The translations under genes and the position numbers were made by a program. 64,000 nt of DNA from VXRD01 sp965232265 (GTDB taxonomy: Bacteria; Latescibacterota; UBA2968): positions 682,001-746,000 of the forward strand of contig CBDDPH010000002.1 in the NCBI GenBank assembly GCA_965232265.1, in the 5' to 3' direction. Numbering within the stretch: position 1 is the stretch's first letter; the number at the start of each line of letters is the position of its first letter. The notes beneath the pieces were generated by a model. It did no database searches. It saw only the letters and a program-made list of their open reading frames with translations, and was not told the DNA's origin. Positions 61,437-64,000 of the stretch are shown in pieces.

Positions 61437-62846
61437 GTGAAGATGCATATTGGTGGTCAATGGGTGGATAAGGCTGAGAAGATCGATGTGATCAATCCCT
61501 ATGACAATTCGGTGGTGGATACGGTGCCAAAAGGCGATGCAGCAGATGCGGAGGTGGCGATTGCGACGGCTGTGCGCGGTGCCAAAGCGATGGCGGCTTT
61601 GACGGCTTATGAGCGGTATGAGATTTTGCATCGGGCTGTGAATTTGATGCAGGAACGGGTTGAGGATTTGGGGCGCACGATTACGCTGGAAGAGGGCAAG
61701 GTTCTGGCCGAGGGCATCGGCGAGGCCGGGCGGGCGATTGAGACGATGACGCTGTCTGCTGAGGAGGCCAAACGGCTGTACGGCGAGACCATTCCGCTGG
61801 ATGGCGGTTCGGGGGTGCGCGATCAGTTTGGTTTTACGCTGCGCGTGCCGTGTGGCGTGGTGCTGGCGATTACGCCGTTTAATTTTCCCCTGAATCTGGT
61901 GTGTCACAAAGTGGGTCCTGCACTCGCTGCGGGCAATGCGGTGATTGTGAAGCCGGCGACAGATACGCCGCTTTCGGCGCTGAAACTGGTGGAGATTCTG
62001 GTCGAGGCTGGTGTGCCTGCCGAGGCTGTGCAGTGTATTACGGGTCCGGGGAATGAATTGGGCCATGCGCTGTGTTCGGATAGCCGCGTGCGCAAGATCA
62101 GTTTTACGGGTAGCCGCGATGTGGGTGAAGAGATTTGCAATATGGCGGGGTTGAAGAAGGTGACGATGGAGTTGGGTTCTAATGCGCCTTTGATTGTGAT
62201 GCCCGATGCGGATCTGGATCAGGTGGCGGCGGCGACGGCGACAACGGGTTTTGCCAATGCCGGGCAGGTGTGTATTTCAGCGCAGAGGGTGATTGTCAAT
62301 GATGCGGTTTACGGCGATTTTATCGATGCGTTGACGCCCAAGGTTGAGGCACTGGCGACGGGCAATCCCGTTGCTGATGGCGTGATGATGGGGCCGATGG
62401 TGAGGGAGCGCGATGCCGAGCGCGTGCAGGCGTGGATTCAGGATGCGGTGGGGGCTGGCGCGCGTCTGGTGACAGGCGGCGAGCGCGAGGGTGCGATTTA
62501 TCAACCGACGATTCTGGCCGATGTGGATCCGAGTATGAAAATTTCGTGCGATGAGTTGTTCGGTCCCGCGGTGGGTATTACGCGGTTTGACGATATCGAC
62601 GCTGCGATTGCGATGGCGAATGATACGAATTACGGTTTGAGCGCGGCGCTGTTTACGGAGAATATCCACTGGGCGATGCGGTTTGCGCGGGAGGTGCATT
62701 CGGGCAATATCCACGTCAATTGGGGTACGCAGTGGCGCGCGGATTTGATGCCCTATGGCGGGCTGAAGGATAGCGGAATGGGCAAGGAGGGTCCGAAGTA
62801 TGCGGTGGAGGAGATGACGGAGACGAAGATGGTGGTGTTTCATTAA
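61437..62846 (+). CDS. NAD(P)-dependent aldehyde dehydrogenase
   Basis: A 469-residue aldehyde dehydrogenase of normal length. The catalytic cysteine is Cys279 (GQVCISAQRV) and the general base is Glu245 (TMELGSNAP); the cofactor-binding TPFNFPLNLV and FTGSRDVGEE are in place. The pattern resembles succinate-semialdehyde or related dehydrogenases but is not decisive. The start is GTG at 61437 with GGAGG seven bases upstream; an ATG two codons later is an alternative. It follows the DapA-like gene and ends at a strong terminator. Confidence 0.95.
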   Translation: MKMHIGGQWVDKAEKIDVINPYDNSVVDTVPKGDAADAEVAIATAVRGAKAMAALTAYERYEILHRAVNLMQERVEDLGRTITLEEGKVLAEGIGEAGRAIETMTLSAEEAKRLYGETIPLDGGSGVRDQFGFTLRVPCGVVLAITPFNFPLNLVCHKVGPALAAGNAVIVKPATDTPLSALKLVEILVEAGVPAEAVQCITGPGNELGHALCSDSRVRKISFTGSRDVGEEICNMAGLKKVTMELGSNAPLIVMPDADLDQVAAATATTGFANAGQVCISAQRVIVNDAVYGDFIDALTPKVEALATGNPVADGVMMGPMVRERDAERVQAWIQDAVGAGARLVTGGEREGAIYQPTILADVDPSMKISCDELFGPAVGITRFDDIDAAIAMANDTNYGLSAALFTENIHWAMRFAREVHSGNIHVNWGTQWRADLMPYGGLKDSGMGKEGPKYAVEEMTETKMVVFH

Positions 62847-62863
62847 GTTGTCTGTAAGATGCG

Positions 62864-62897
62864 AAAAAACGGCTCCTCACGAGGAGCCGTTTTTTTT
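62864..62897. terminator. Bidirectional rho-independent terminator
   Basis: CGGCTCCT (62870-62877) and AGGAGCCG (62882-62889) form an 8-bp stem with a CACG loop, followed by eight T residues (62890-62897) and preceded by six A residues (62864-62869). It serves the aldehyde dehydrogenase and, in the other direction, the convergent sulfatase. Confidence 0.95.
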
Positions 62898-64000
62898 ACC
62901 AGTTTTCGTCAACTGGTCCGGCATAGGGCGCGTGCTCGAATCGGCAGGGCGATTCCACGAGGCGCGGGTCACTTTGTTCGCGGAGGGTTTGCATGAGTGC
63001 GGTGGCGAGTTCTTTGCGGATGGGGTCGTATTCGGGGTCGGCGGCGATGTTGTTCATGTAGTGCGGGTCCACGCGCAGGTCGTAGAGTTCTTCCTGGGGG
63101 CGTTTGCCAAAGCCGATTTCGAATAGTTCCTGCACGTCTTCTTCTGCGCGGTGGCGGATCATATAGGCTTTTGTGGGGCTGGCGTCCATGTCGGGATAGG
63201 CGATGAAGGTTTTCCCTGTCAGGTCTTCGGCAGAAGGGGCTTCTGCATGGAGGTCGTCGAGTCCCTGGGGATCGCCCATGGGCCAGCGGTCGGGTGCAAA
63301 GTTGTGGATATAGAGAAAATCACTGGTGCGGATGGCGCGTTGCGGATAGGGTAGCTGGCCTTCTCTTGCGGTGCCAACGTGCCGTTCTCTTCCGGTGATG
63401 ACAAAGGTGCGGTCGGGATCGACGAGGCCGCTCTGGTCGCTTTTGAGTACGGGGAGCAGGCTTTTGCCGGTCATGGTATTGGGGATGTCTGCGCCTGCGG
63501 CTTCGAGGAATGTGGGGGCGAGGTCCATGAGGTTGACAAAGTCTTCAACGGTGCGTCCTGCGGGGATGTTGTTGGGCCAACGCGCAGCGAGGGTGACTTC
63601 GCAGCCGATGTCGTAGAGGTTGCATTTGCCGCGGGGAAAGCCCGGTATGCCGTGGTCGCCGCTGACGACGATGAGGGTGTTGTCGAGTTCGCCGATTTCT
63701 TCGAGGCGCTGGATTAATACGCCCAGGCCAGCGTCAACGGCCTGGCATTCGCCCAGGTAGTCGGCTACGTCTTCGCGGATGTCGTGTACATCGGGCAGGA
63801 AGCCGGGTAAGCGGCCTTTGAGGTCGTCGGGTTCCAGATCCCATAAGGCTTTGCCCGAGCCGCGTTCCCAGGAGCGATGGGTGTTGGTGGGGCCCCACCA
63901 GTAGCAGAAGGGTGTGTTCTCGGGGCGGGCGTCGAGGAATGCGTTAAAGTTGTCGCGGGTTTCGCTCAGGAGTGCTTGTTTGGCACCTTCAACGCCCAAT
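62896..64000 (-). CDS. Sulfatase, heparan-N-sulfatase-like (partial)
   Basis: The C-terminal part (at least 367 residues) of a sulfatase whose N-terminus, with the CxPSR motif, lies beyond the right edge. Recognisable are the metal-ligand stretch VVSGDHGIPGF, PFCYWWGPTNTHRSWERG and the LYDLRVDP terminal block. The pattern is like N-sulfoglucosamine sulfohydrolases, which remove N-linked sulfate from glycosaminoglycans, but the family call is tentative without the active site. The stop overlaps the shared terminator. It differs clearly from the sulfatase at 45483, so the two are not recent duplicates. Confidence 0.88.
   Translation of the reverse strand, partial: LGVEGAKQALLSETRDNFNAFLDARPENTPFCYWWGPTNTHRSWERGSGKALWDLEPDDLKGRLPGFLPDVHDIREDVADYLGECQAVDAGLGVLIQRLEEIGELDNTLIVVSGDHGIPGFPRGKCNLYDIGCEVTLAARWPNNIPAGRTVEDFVNLMDLAPTFLEAAGADIPNTMTGKSLLPVLKSDQSGLVDPDRTFVITGRERHVGTAREGQLPYPQRAIRTSDFLYIHNFAPDRWPMGDPQGLDDLHAEAPSAEDLTGKTFIAYPDMDASPTKAYMIRHRAEEDVQELFEIGFGKRPQEELYDLRVDPHYMNNIAADPEYDPIRKELATALMQTLREQSDPRLVESPCRFEHAPYAGPVDENW

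Noticed and set aside
1..64000. tRNA or rRNA genes
   Set aside because: I looked for GTTCGANTC-type T-loops and CCA-ended cloverleafs and for conserved rRNA segments and found none that fold.

Overview
The window looks like chromosomal DNA of a Gram-negative, free-living heterotroph of the FCB side of the bacterial tree. The best guess is Candidatus Latescibacterota (WS3) or a close relative. The evidence is a GWxTD-domain secreted protein, a PorV/PorQ-family outer-membrane protein, a TonB-dependent receptor with a carboxypeptidase-regulatory-like N-terminus, a secreted protein with a FlgD/sorting-type C-terminus, a multispan membrane protein that I assign to DUF6785, two sulfatases, a PL6 lyase and a GH106-like hydrolase. 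I found no rRNA, tRNA, CRISPR array, transposase or prophage gene. The phylum call is inference from gene families only.

Layout. 1-3238: a truncated YhdH/AcuI-type oxidoreductase (-), a UbiD decarboxylase and a leucine-rich-repeat protein (+). 3239-16889: nine co-directional genes on the minus strand, spaced 1-23 nt apart and so very likely one operon. It starts with outer-membrane and surface components (small barrel protein, TonB receptor, FlgD-tailed secreted protein, PorV-like protein, GWxTD protein), continues with a multispan inner-membrane protein, and ends with cytoplasmic enzymes (DegT-type PLP enzyme, isochorismatase-fold hydrolase, CE4-type deacetylase). It resembles a polysaccharide-utilisation locus in logic but not in content, and is the best candidate here for an undescribed system. 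16886-18734: a possible leader-peptide cascade, ahpD, and three tandem copies of a small membrane protein.

18735-22429: an AT-richer stretch with higBA, a lone McrB-like AAA+ protein without McrC, and a UPF0175/PIN-domain pair, which together look like a defence/toxin-antitoxin island. 22422-28204: mostly minus-strand housekeeping and accessory genes (GNAT, NIPSNAP, FG-GAP, divergent QueA plus SDR, APH-like kinase, retropepsin-like protease). 28297-38062: plus-strand genes including a gamma-glutamyltransferase homologue, a spermidine-synthase-like/TPR fusion, and an apparent carbohydrate/uronate catabolic run (esterase, PL6 lyase, rhamnonate-dehydratase-like enzyme, BKACE).

38071-47242: a phosphoglycerate-mutase-fold protein that has lost its arginines, leucyl aminopeptidase, Uma2 nuclease, MBL hydrolase, Gfo/Idh oxidoreductase, a solitary unknown gene with its own promoter and terminator, a DegP-like protease and a sulfatase. 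47243-64000: a periplasmic propeller sensor with a SpoIIE phosphatase output and an RGG-rich insert, a DsbD-like protein, an unknown tail-anchored protein, a FolC/ATP-grasp fusion, a GH106-like hydrolase with a zinc-ribbon protein, a MocA-like nucleotidyltransferase, a DapA-family protein, an aldehyde dehydrogenase, and a second sulfatase cut by the window edge. Gaps after several genes carry members of a dispersed palindromic repeat family.
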